A stretch of DNA of 35,183 nt. It comes from Didymodactylos carnosus (lineage: Eukaryota; Rotifera; Eurotatoria; Philodinida; Philodinidae). Where the stretch lies: contig CAJNOQ010001158.1 of the NCBI GenBank assembly GCA_905250885.1, positions 1 through 35,183 of the forward strand, in the 5' to 3' direction. The notes beneath the pieces were generated by a model. It had not been told where the DNA came from. It saw only the letters and a program-made list of their open reading frames with translations, and made no database searches. Of this stretch, positions 25,401 through 33,927 are shown one piece after another; the first letter of the stretch is position 1, and each line of letters starts with the position of its first letter. The position numbers and the translations under genes are program-made.

Positions 25401-28400
25401 ACAAAACTCACCAACTTCATCTCCACCTTCAAAACGGCAGTGTAATTTTAACGATAAATGATTAAAAAATCCACAATATTGCCTTTAAGTTATTGGCAAC
25501 GTGTGAGTTTATTTGAGCTTATCGAGTATTTTAGATTGAGATGACATTATTTCGTTAAATTAAGCGTCCCTCCTTTTGTCCCCCATTCGAAAACTGCCTC
25601 CAAAAACGTTTTTCAAAGAATCCGAAATTCTTTCACAAAATCTGCTAAAAAACTGCAACAGATATACACATTTTGAAGAAATCTGCTTCATGTCTGCTCG
25701 GAATCTGGCAAAGTTCTGCACAAAATCTTCCATGGAATTGTTACAAATTGTGACAACATTCTTAGCAGATAATGCACAGAATCTGTTGAATTCTGCGAAT
25801 ATTTGTGTCAAATCTGTATAGGTTCTGCACATATTCTGCTTGAATTTTGATACAAAGGTTGTCCATATTCTGCACAGAAAGTTGCAAAATTATAGAATCT
25901 ATGCAGATCTGTTGCAGATATTTGCGGTGAAAAAATTGAAATAGGACGAGAACGATAGTTGATCGATCTTTTAGCTTGAATGGTTTTTCTTGAGAGCTGA
26001 AGTAAATAGAGATGTTAACCGTGCCATTTTTGCCAAAATTTTTTTAAAACATAATGTTGCTCCCGATATTGAGAGATTTTTTTGAGGAAAAAATACATTT
26101 CTCTGCGACAAGATAGATATGTTTTAGGTTTCTCGAAAAAGCATTCGCCATCGACGATGAATTTTTAAAGTTATCACGACATCAGCAATAGAATCATTGG
26201 CTAGCATCCTTAGGAGTGAGATTAACGCCTGACTTGTTGATGTTTGGAATCAGTAGGACAATATCGGCATATTCGTTCTTCTATCTTCACGGTTTTGCTG
26301 TGAATCTAGCAAAGGTATATATATATATATATATATCTTCACCGCCTCTTCTCTATTCTTTTATCGTTTAATTTTCAGTATCCTATTATTTCAAACGTTT
26401 TCTTTCCATTTATTGTTTTATTAGCATTATGTTATACGCGTAAGTCTAATTACCCAAACTGCTTTGCTTTATAAAATCAAATAATAATTATCTGCAGTAC
26501 AACGAGCATTGTTTTGATTGCCGTTAGCACACATCTAAAATGCACTTTTAAAATACTTTTTAAGTAATAATACTCTAGTTATGGCTTCAATATTAAGAAC
26601 CCTTTCTTAGTTAATAAGAAAAGTGAGAAACTACAATTATATGACAAAAAGATTGCTAAAAATTTGACATCTCGATTATCATTACACAATTGTCGTAATT
26701 GTATTCTTCTCTTATAGCAAGAACGTCTTCATTTACTTGGAAAAGTTCGTTCTCACATTCATTCGCCTGAAGATCTCGATAAAATTATACGAATATTAAT
26801 TGGTGATTATATGAAACCACTTTATACAAAATTAAATAATTTCAATATATGGAAACGCATAGAATCATATAAAAATATTTCACCAGAAAATCATAATCAT
26901 ATTGAATTGTTAGATTTACCCAATGACGAAGAGTATAGATTAGAAGAAGATAAAGAGATATTTGAAAATAGTCAAAATACCACATTAGTATTAGAATACG
27001 TTTATAGAGATTTATTTCTATGGGCAATATTAACCTATCGAGTTGACATGGCCAAAGTGATATTATCCCATATGAAAACTCGTATATGTGCATCATTAAT
27101 AGCATCAAAAGTATTTAAAAAATTTCATTCAACATATGCAGCTGATAATGATTCAAAAGAGACACTAAAACAACAAGCTGATTTATTTGAAACTTATGCT
27201 TGTGAATGTTTAAAATGGTGTTATAATTATGATGAGGAGAAAGCATGTGAAATAGCTATTAGACGAATTAAATTATTTGGTGGTGTTTCGTGTATACAAG
27301 TAGAAAAACTACATTGAATGTATATTAAAATTTTTTAATATTATTTTTTTTTTCAAATAGGTTGCTGTTGATGCTGATGATAAAGAATTTGTTGGACTAC
27401 CATGTTGTGATCAATTATTAACAAATATTTGGTACGATAAAATTGATCCCATTCAAACACAAATGAAAAAGAAATTACCAGTCCTATTTAGTATACTTAC
27501 ATTTGGAGTATTTGCTCCTTTTATTGTTAAATTTCGAACAGAACAAACGGTAGAAGATCAAACAAAACAAAATGATATGAAAGTTAATGAAAATGAACAG
27601 TTAGAAGTATGTAAAAATAAAATTAAGATGGCATCTAATATTAATTTTATTCTAGCATCTATCCGCTCGAGAACAACGTGCATTAGTGAGAAGGTAGACT
27701 TATTGACAAATTGGAATTATACATTAAAATATTTCTATGGTTTTAGGTTGAATAAAAATTGTGTAAATTATTCTGATAGTCATAAATGGATATCAAAAAA
27801 CTATCCATCATCTTTATTGAGCTATTTTCGTCATTTGAAACATTTTCATGAAGCACCATTAATCAAATTTTCATATAACAGTGTAAGTTAAACATTTTGT
27901 AATTAAAATAATCTTCGTTTTAAAAGCATACGGGGGACTCTGGCGTCGCGTCTTTCCTATTATTTTTCATCGCGGCATTGCTATGATATTTTAGTATCAT
28001 TATTATTATTTATTGTTTAATTTTTCATTTTATTGTGAGGAGGTTTTGAGTAATATTTACGAAAATTACTCGAATACGCTGAAACTCGAATATTTATACT
28101 TTTTAGTTTCTCAAAGAATCATTTGAAGCCAAAAATAAAAATGAGTCGATTCTTTTATTTTCTTCTTTTTTGTTAGAAACAAAGTTTTTGAACTATTATC
28201 TCTATTTAGTTTAAAACTGATGATAGATTTATCGGAAAAACACGTGCTGTCTAGTCTCGTTCCATCATCTCGATACTACTTGTATCACTCTCTGTCTATA
28301 TCGTATGTGTCTCGAACTATAACGTCTTTCTATAACTCATCACAGAGTATACAGGATTTGGTCACTGATCAAGAATATAAGCTGTATGGGTTGAGCAGCG

Positions 28401-31400
28401 GGGGTAAAACACACTATTGCAATGCACAGGATGGGGATGAGAACACCTCAGAGTTTACTTTTGGACAATGTAGTGCAAAAGTATATGCATTTTAATTCAA
28501 AGTTCAAGTGTTCGATTCTATCAACTGTGTAGTGTTCTTTTGTGCTTTGGATCTTCCTGTTCTATCCTTATCTCTCTCAATCAAATAGATTAGATGATGG
28601 TAGTAGTAGAAGTGTGGGTAGCTGATGATCTGGTACGGCGCCGTCCTTTTTCACTCTCTGATTTTTTCTAAGAGAAATATGAGCAATGGCTTACATATTA
28701 GAGTTTTATAAATCAGAACACTATATAGTACATAGATCTCACTGTTGAAAATATGTTACATGTAGGTATCCACCTGTTCTAAAACTGATGTTTGGGTATT
28801 CGAAAAAACTTTTATTACTCGGTAATTAAGAGTTGCAGAATATCTCATTTTGTAGAGAAATGTTTGTTCTACAAAACTCACTGGTCCAAAAAAAATGTAA
28901 GTTTAATTGAGTCAAAAGTACGTTACGTCTAAAACAGTGAAACTGTTCCCTCAACTAGAGATGTACAACCCGACCCGATCTGAAGGTCGGATGCAAGTAC
29001 GACATTATCGAGTACGCGTTCTGTTTTATTTTTAATTTACCCGAAAATCGGAAGATTTTAGTGAAAAAGTACAAGCTTTTTAGTTGTGAGTATGAGTTTT
29101 AGAAAAGAGTTACTTGAGAACATAATGATAATTTGACATCTCCAGCCGAAAAACAAAAGTTTTAGGTGGAAAACGAAAAGGAGAAAATTTTTAGGCATAA
29201 GTTGGGTACAAATACAAAGTTCTCGGATCGAATCAGGTCTGGTACGGCTGGAAAAAAAATTTCGGGTCGCATACGGGTACGAAAACGGTGCCCGTGCACA
29301 TCTCTACCCCCAACAGTTCCTGCGTTTCTCAATACTTGTATTTTCAACGTAGTTGATTTTAAAAGTTTTTGGACCAGTGAGTTTTGTAGAGTAAACATTT
29401 CTCGACAAAATGAGATGTTCCACAACTCAATTATCGAGTAATAAAAGTTTTTCCGGGTGCCCAAACACCAGTTCTAGAACAGGTGCATACCTAGTTACAT
29501 GAATTTTCAGTGAGACTATGTACGTCGATGAACTAAATTGTAGAAATCAATGTATATAATACAGCTCTTTTTCGTTTTTATTTCTTTTCCATCACTAATA
29601 ATCTTTCAAATAAACACAATATTATATTAGTAAAGCGTTCAATTTTGTGTTCTATTTTGTACAACGACATTCGTTTGGCATCTAATAAATTGAATGAAAT
29701 TAAGTTAAAATAAGCTTAATTTTTTAACAGAGACAGAAATGTTGCGCTTTTGGATAACATCAATGGTAGAACGGATACACCTCATTTGTCTAAACGTATT
29801 TCATGAAGTTTCAGCAAGTATGAGGTCTTTGATAGACGAAATGATGAGATTGATCAGTTTTCATCAGCGTTTTTGATCATTTTTTCTTATTTTTGCTCGT
29901 GAAGCACAATTTTTGCCTTAGAAACGAATTTCTTAATAATGCTTCCGTTCGATATCTATCAGATTGAATGGAATAAAAACAATACGATATGTTCACTAAT
30001 ACAATGTATACCGGTGTATTAGAAGGGCGCTATTGTGCCTCAGGAATGTTGGCGTTAGCTTACTCGTGTTCTAGTATTTATTTATTTTTCTTTATTTTAG
30101 GCATCATTCATTTTATTTTTGTTATTCTTCAGTTATTACATGTTATTTGCATTTGATCCGCCGAGTGACGGTATTCCAAGTATTCATTGGACTGAAGTTG
30201 TTGTCATTATTATCATTTCAACAATGTTAATCGAAGACATTAGACAAGTATATACTAGAATCAAATGATAATATTATTTGTACTATTTAAAAAAATTTCT
30301 ATTTTAGTTTATTTGTCAAGATAATTTATTTATTGGTGGAAAAATACATAATTATTTTTTGGCAAGTCGATTTTTCAATATAATGAGTGTTGCTGCCTAT
30401 ATTTTATTTTATGTTGGATTAATATTAAGATTTCAAAATGCTTATGATCAAGATTCATTTTCAGCTGCAAGGTAAACAAATTGAATCATCTACGGTAAAA
30501 TATATTTATTTGAAGTTTTGTAATCGTTTAGTTATCAAATGATTATTAAAATCAAATTTCAATTTTCTTCTTTTTTTAGAATAGCACTCGCTTACGATTT
30601 GGAAATTTGGTTCATATGTTCATTAAAATTCATTGGTGTTGCTCAAAAATTAGGACCAAAATTAGTCATGATTCGAAAAATGGTTTGTACAATTTTGAAA
30701 GATTCTAATCAATAAATCCATATTCATTTTCACTCTTTTAGATAATTGATCTCTTTTTCTTTACATATATAATTTTGATTGCCATGTCAGCGTATGGTAT
30801 AGCATCTCGAGCAATGCACTTTTATGGAACATTTGATTTTGATGGTCGAGCAATATTTCGAAATATCATTTATCCCGTTTATTATTTTATGTACGGAAGT
30901 TTCGATGATGAACGACAACTACTTGATGCAGGTAAATATTCTGTTTGATTTAATTATTAAACTGATTATACAACAACAATATTTAACATTTCACTTTTTT
31001 TTTTAAGACGGTTATAACAACTCAACAGCAATTGCTACGCAAGTTCTACTGGCATTTCACATGTTATTTGTCAATATTCTATTAATTAATCTATTGATTG
31101 CTATGTTCAGGTAAGATCTTATCTTATAAATTGAAATAACAAAACATATAATAAAAATGTTATTTTATTTTTTTCAAGTTATACATTTCAACAAGTTCAA
31201 GATCATACAGATTTAGTGTGGCGTTATGAACGATATACATTAATTCGTGAATATTTTGATCGACCTACATTGTTTCCACCTTTTATTATTATTTCACATA
31301 TTTACGAACTAATCAAATACATCTATAGACGTTTACCAACTAACAGACAGCAATCATTTGGACGAAAATCAGAAGCAAAAACTTTTAGTATGTTTATCTA

Positions 31401-32006
31401 TAAAACTTTTGTTTAATTATAACTAATATATTTATTTTTTCTAGAAATGATTGCTGCTAATAAAAGTGTTGAAAAAGACTGGACTGATTTTGAAAGTTAT
31501 GCAACAAATGTTTATGCAAGATCTTTACTTACATCGCAACCAACAACAGCCATCGTACCATCAACTACAAAGTAATTTATTTACTTAACAATCAACAGCT
31601 AACTCTCTGAATTGATGTAATTATGTTTATTATTATTCATAGTTCTCAAGAGGCTGCCGGTGATATTCAGACATCAATGATGACAGATTTTAAACAATTA
31701 AATGAAGATGTAACATCGATGAAAAAAGCTGTTATTGATTTACGAGCACATGCAGAAGAAGTATGTACATGACGCTCTTACTCTATTAATATTCACTCTA
31801 TTTTACAAAATTTATTTAGGTAAGTACTTGCATGAAATGGATGATGGAAGCTATGAGCAGAGTCAAAATGTCAAAGGATCCACCACCACCTCTCAAATTG
31901 TCCGTAACAACGACCGGTAAGATTTAAAGTTTTTTTTTTAATGCTATTGATGATTAAAATATAATCATTATTTTTTTGTTCTTTAGATCTCCGTAGTGAT
32001 ACATAA
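19418..32006 (+). CDS. trpm-like: TRPM-type cation channel (complete, 23 exons, 1329 aa)
   Basis: TRPM-family tetrameric cation channel subunit. Exons: 19418-19459, 19513-19622, 19680-19851, 19911-20091, 20151-20305, 20398-20593, 20653-20682, 20745-20940, 21001-21209, 21264-21388, 21447-21638, 26718-27299, 27361-27882, 30101-30247, 30308-30471, 30580-30682, 30742-30931, 31008-31110, 31179-31387, 31445-31571, 31643-31760, 31820-31916, 31987-32006. Phases close throughout. The N-terminal homology region carries LIMCIIGGAKYF, GWIVTNGFKVGAVQLVGDAI, PVVTIVVEGGPDTLY and GIPVVLIDGSGRV; then the ankyrin-like helical part (537-730), six membrane helices (about 740-1140), S4-S5 with GPKLVMIRKM (1033-1042), S6 NILLINLLIAMF and the TRP helix VWRYERY (1153-1159). 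A coiled coil (about 1252-1310) ends the protein; no alpha-kinase or NUDT9 domain follows. The pore reads YGSFDDE (1093-1099), lacking the usual acidic or Gln filter residue. The start follows TTTTTAG directly. The donor after exon 3 (GTCGGT) is weak and is the least certain junction. Confidence 0.95.
21785..21925. repeat. degenerate GCAGAT-rich block, left
   Basis: CTGCAGAT/GCAGAT/CAGATT words recur about every 10-15 bases (TCTGCAATGCAGATCTGCAG, TTGCAGATC, ACTGCAGATT, GAAGCAGATTCTG). A similar block in opposite orientation sits at 25600-25925; both contain TCTGCAACAGATCT when one is reversed. They may be the subterminal repeats of one 4.1-kb insertion. Confidence 0.55.
22351..22480. mobile_element. 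half copy of the foldback element
   Basis: This stretch matches the left arm of the copy at 12376-12990: AATAACCAAAACC, CTTAATGAG, AAATTTCTGATTAAAA, AGCTCTACA and CTTTGCAAAGTTATA then CAATTTACAAGA. The opposite arm and loop are missing, so it is a single-arm remnant. Confidence 0.75.
23146..23220. repeat. GC-rich palindromic island
   Basis: CCGGGCCGGCCCGG is self-complementary and is followed by CGGATACGGATCGGACCG. The base composition contrasts sharply with the AT-rich surroundings and resembles the CCCGTACCCG tracts of the hAT-type elements at 16800-17088 and 28956-29306. No termini or target duplication were found. Confidence 0.5.
24053..24232. repeat. ~180-bp palindrome with very short loop
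   Basis: Arms of about 87 bases (24053-24139 and 24146-24232) are imperfect reverse complements. They share GAGGGTTTTCCAGA, GAAA.AGTTTTCA, GAGTAA.GAAA and TTTTCTATAGGTTTCC versus TTTTCCATAGGTTATC. Open frames on both strands here are a direct consequence of the palindrome. Confidence 0.75.
24547..25446 (+). pseudogene. possible fragments of an unrecognised gene inside the TRPM intron
   Basis: Three stretches look coding. 24547-24660 reads VDDDMYKHTYYLLAKETAAQ onward after an ATTTAG acceptor-like site. 24669-24872, in another frame, directly after TTTTTACAG, reads WHFVPHGTLAGLHEQFLKK onward to a stop. 25333-25446 reads ELEVEEETTAGENV, then a Thr-rich tail ending TFKTAV and TAA. Composition is protein-like, but I can name no family and no sensible donor joins the first two pieces (only 14 bases lie between). 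Options are a decayed inserted gene, captured exons, or chance. Confidence 0.3.
25600..25925. repeat. degenerate TCTGC/GCAGA-rich block, right
   Basis: More than a dozen TCTGC or GCAGA words in about 330 bases, closing with ATGCAGATCTGTTGCAGATA. It leaves both strands open for 80-90 codons (25576-25821 plus, 25560-25832 minus), which is a composition effect. Reversed, its end resembles the block at 21785-21925. Confidence 0.55.
26316..26337. repeat. (TA)n microsatellite
   Basis: About eleven uninterrupted TA units inside the large TRPM intron. Confidence 0.9.
28755..29501. mobile_element. hAT-type foldback element with perfect 8-bp duplication
   Basis: Element 28763-29493 (731 bp). The ends are TAGGTATCCACCTGTTCTA and its inverse, TAGGTATGCACCTGTTCTA on the other strand; arms continue for about 135 bases (AAACTTTTATTACTCG, TCTCATTTTGT, CAAAACTCACTGGTCCAAAA). 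GTTACATG flanks both sides (28755-28762 and 29494-29501). The duplication length supports hAT. Without its nested insert the element would be about 370 bp. No transposase frame. Confidence 0.88.
28948..29314. mobile_element. ACCCG-rich hAT-type MITE nested inside the 731-bp element
   Basis: Element 28956-29306 (351 bp), ends TAGAGATGTACAACCCGACC and, inverted, TAGAGATGTGCACGGGCACC. The flanking 8-mers CCCTCAAC (28948-28955) and CCCCCAAC (29307-29314) agree at seven of eight positions. It lies in the loop of the outer foldback element, so it jumped in later. It carries CGGGTCG/ACGGGTACG-type words; a truncated relative is at 16800-17088. Open frames on both strands (29162-29464) are artefacts. 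Confidence 0.83.
31818..31825 (+). promoter_or_regulatory. recursive-splice-like site AG|GTAAGT at the start of TRPM exon 22
   Basis: The acceptor TTTATTTAG is followed at once by GTAAGT, a perfect 5' splice site. Read as exon it encodes Val-Ser and continues to ACTTGCATG. If respliced, the 97-base exon 22 would be skipped and exon 21 would join exon 23 in another frame, changing the C-terminus. Confidence 0.6.
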
Positions 32007-32432
32007 TATTTTTTTTAACAATAAAACTCAAAAATGTCTGTGATATTATACGCCATTTCTAATTTGTGCTACCTTATTGTTATAAAAACTTTCATTCTTT
32101 TTAACCATTAATTGTTTTGTGTTATTACTTAAAATATCTGTTCTTCATCTCATACTTGTACCCTATTTATATTTTTAAAGATATACCATTATGGATATAA
32201 TACTAGAATTATATTACGCTATAATGATTTTAAGATAAAGTTAGAATTATATACTATCTGTATGATCTCATCTACTATTTTTGACACATTGTATAGACGA
32301 TATGGATAAACGAATATTCTTATTTTTTTATAGAAATAGAAATTAAATCTTTCATTAGAAATAATTGTAAAAAGTCTTTATATAATAAATAAATACTTGT
32401 CATTTAAACAGTATACAATTGTTAGATGTTTA
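32007..32432. other. 426-bp convergent intergenic spacer
   Basis: Separates the stop codons of TRPM (plus) and the histidine phosphatase (minus). It holds the TRPM poly(A) signal and AT-rich 3' UTR sequence for both genes; no gene is visible. On the minus strand the phosphatase stop TAA runs into AATAAA-like sequence. Confidence 0.6.
32020..32025 (+). terminator. candidate poly(A) signal of the TRPM gene
   Basis: AATAAA lies 14 bases after the TAA stop. This gives a very short 3' UTR before the convergent neighbour. Confidence 0.6.
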
Positions 32433-33927
32433 TTATCGTATAAAACGCCAATCAAATGATTCAACTGCTTGATGTTTCATTGGAGGAATTGGTGGTTTAA
32501 TGGCACGCCATGTACCATCTGATTGTTTTGAAATTGTTAGCATTGATAAAAATGGTATACGTAACACAAGAAATTTTAAATCATTGACACGAGGTTGACC
32601 ACCTGTTAATTGACGAGTACATACTTCAAGAGTGGGAGCCTAAAATATAAAATATAAGAAATAATTATTTAAAAAATTATTAAACATCATGACTTACATG
32701 TCCAACAATTAATACATTTCCTCCATCAAGTTCATGATTTTTCAATATTGATGTAATAATAAAATGACTTCTTGTATAATACATTTGTTCATCTTCATCT
32801 TTTCTTAATGATTCAATCGGATAAAATGGTTTATAGAAATTATCAACATGATAACCATTTTTTGATAATTCATCAATGGTAAGAAATGGCCATTTTAATG
32901 GTACAACGGGATACCATTTTAAAAATTCAAATAGACATGGTTCAATTCGAATTGGTATCTCATCTTTCTTATTTAGTCCTTCAATTATTTTATCAGCTGT
33001 TTGAACACATCGTAAAGCTGGCGATGAATATACATGAGATATTTTAACACCTTGAGCCAATAATTCTTCACCAACCATTTTACATTCAACTAAACCTAAT
33101 TCAGTTAGAGGAGGATCAAATAAAAAATCTTTATTATCACGACGTTGAATCATTTTTTTTGGTAAATTTAAATTTAACCGTTTATATTGTCCATTTTTAT
33201 CGAAAACATTATCAACCCAAGTGATTCCAAATGTTGAATCAACACGTTCAGCATGTCTTATTACAAATAATTTTTGACCTTCATTAATTGGACGTAATGG
33301 AGGAGGTAGAGGTTGTGCTTGATGTAGTGAAGGTTTAGTATAACGTACCGAACGTCGACGATTTAATGTATGACCACTTTGAACACGCTGTAGATTAGTA
33401 GTTGGTATGGAAATATTTTGACTGCCACCAGCAGGATTTACTCCTGTTCCACTAGCAACATTAGTACCAGATACATTTGAATTTAAAACATAATCATTCA
33501 TTAGCAACGGTTGCAATGGTACATGATAATTTGTTGTTACAGGATCTGAAAGGCGTTTTCTAGCTTTATCTATTCGATTTTGGTATAATAAATTCTTTTC
33601 TCTCATTAAAACATTATTATATATATTTTCTAGTAAAATCTGTTGAATCGGATAATTATTTGGATCTCCTTGAACGGTATTCGATGATAAACCAACATTT
33701 TGAGTTTGGGAATTGGGCTGTTGTTGTTGTGATTGATTATTTATCATTATGTTGGATGGTGGATTACCCAAAGCAGAGTAGGCTGCTGCATGTGCTTGAT
33801 TTATAGCGGTATGTTGCTGTTGTATGAGTTGTTGAGCAGCGATATCTCCATATTGATTAGGTTGAGCTAAAGTCATTACTTGAGGTGTAAAAGAGACGGG
33901 TGTTGGAACGCCTGTCGCAATATACAT
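32433..33927 (-). CDS. TULA/UBASH3-like histidine phosphatase with Gln/Asn-rich N-terminus (2 exons)
   Basis: Histidine phosphatase (phosphoglycerate-mutase fold) related to UBASH3/TULA and ecdysteroid-phosphate phosphatase. Exons on minus: 33927-32698 and 32639-32433; 478 aa; the 58-base GT-AG intron splits just after catalytic His410. Motifs: VIRHAERVD (R224, phospho-acceptor H225), the FDPPLTELG stretch (270-278), VYSSPALRCVQTA (R306), EPCLFEFLKW (E329/E334), NVLIVGH (H410) and the C-terminal KPPIPPMKHQAVESFDWR, all in TULA order. RHA replaces the usual RHG but the catalytic residues remain, so activity is plausible. Residues 1-215 are low-complexity Gln/Asn/Ser/Thr with basic patches; the UBA, 2H-phosphoesterase and SH3 domains of vertebrate TULA are absent. 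Substrate cannot be inferred: phosphotyrosine proteins or a small phosphate ester are both possible. The gene is convergent with TRPM. Confidence 0.92.

Larger units (their letters stand above)
21639..26717 (+). other. 5.1-kb TRPM intron filled with repeats and gene-like debris
   Basis: The junction joins GDKRK to QERLHLLGKV, as expected for TRPM, so no exon is missing. Against typical 53-108-base introns in the gene this one is 5079 bases. It holds GCAGAT-rich blocks near both ends, half a foldback element, a GC island (23146-23220), a 180-bp palindrome, coding-like fragments (24547-25446) and a TA microsatellite (26316-26337). Growth by insertion of one or more mobile units is the likely cause. 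Confidence 0.85.
27883..30100 (+). other. 2.2-kb TRPM intron carrying nested hAT-type elements
   Basis: The intron interrupts the S2-region junction (FSYNS to ASFILFLLF). It contains one 731-bp element that itself contains a 351-bp element; the remainder (27883-28754 and 29502-30100) is AT-rich with no recognised content. The open frame at 28220-28495 has no family resemblance. Confidence 0.85.

Noticed and set aside
25560..25832. Frames of 81 and 90 codons on opposite strands
   Set aside because: TCTGC/GCAGA-rich repeat lacks stops by composition.
21785..25925. Considered as one autonomous DNA transposon
   Set aside because: No transposase frame, no defined termini or target duplication; kept only as an inference about the GCAGAT blocks.
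28220..28495. 91-codon frame inside the 2.2-kb TRPM intron
   Set aside because: No recognisable domain, no splice context; Ser/Tyr-rich chance frame more likely.
28465..28525. GTTCGATTC box B-like sequence suggesting a tRNA gene
   Set aside because: No matching box A at the right distance and no cloverleaf stems could be drawn.
29162..29464. 100-codon minus and 91-codon plus frames
   Set aside because: Run across the boundary of a hAT-type MITE; not genes.
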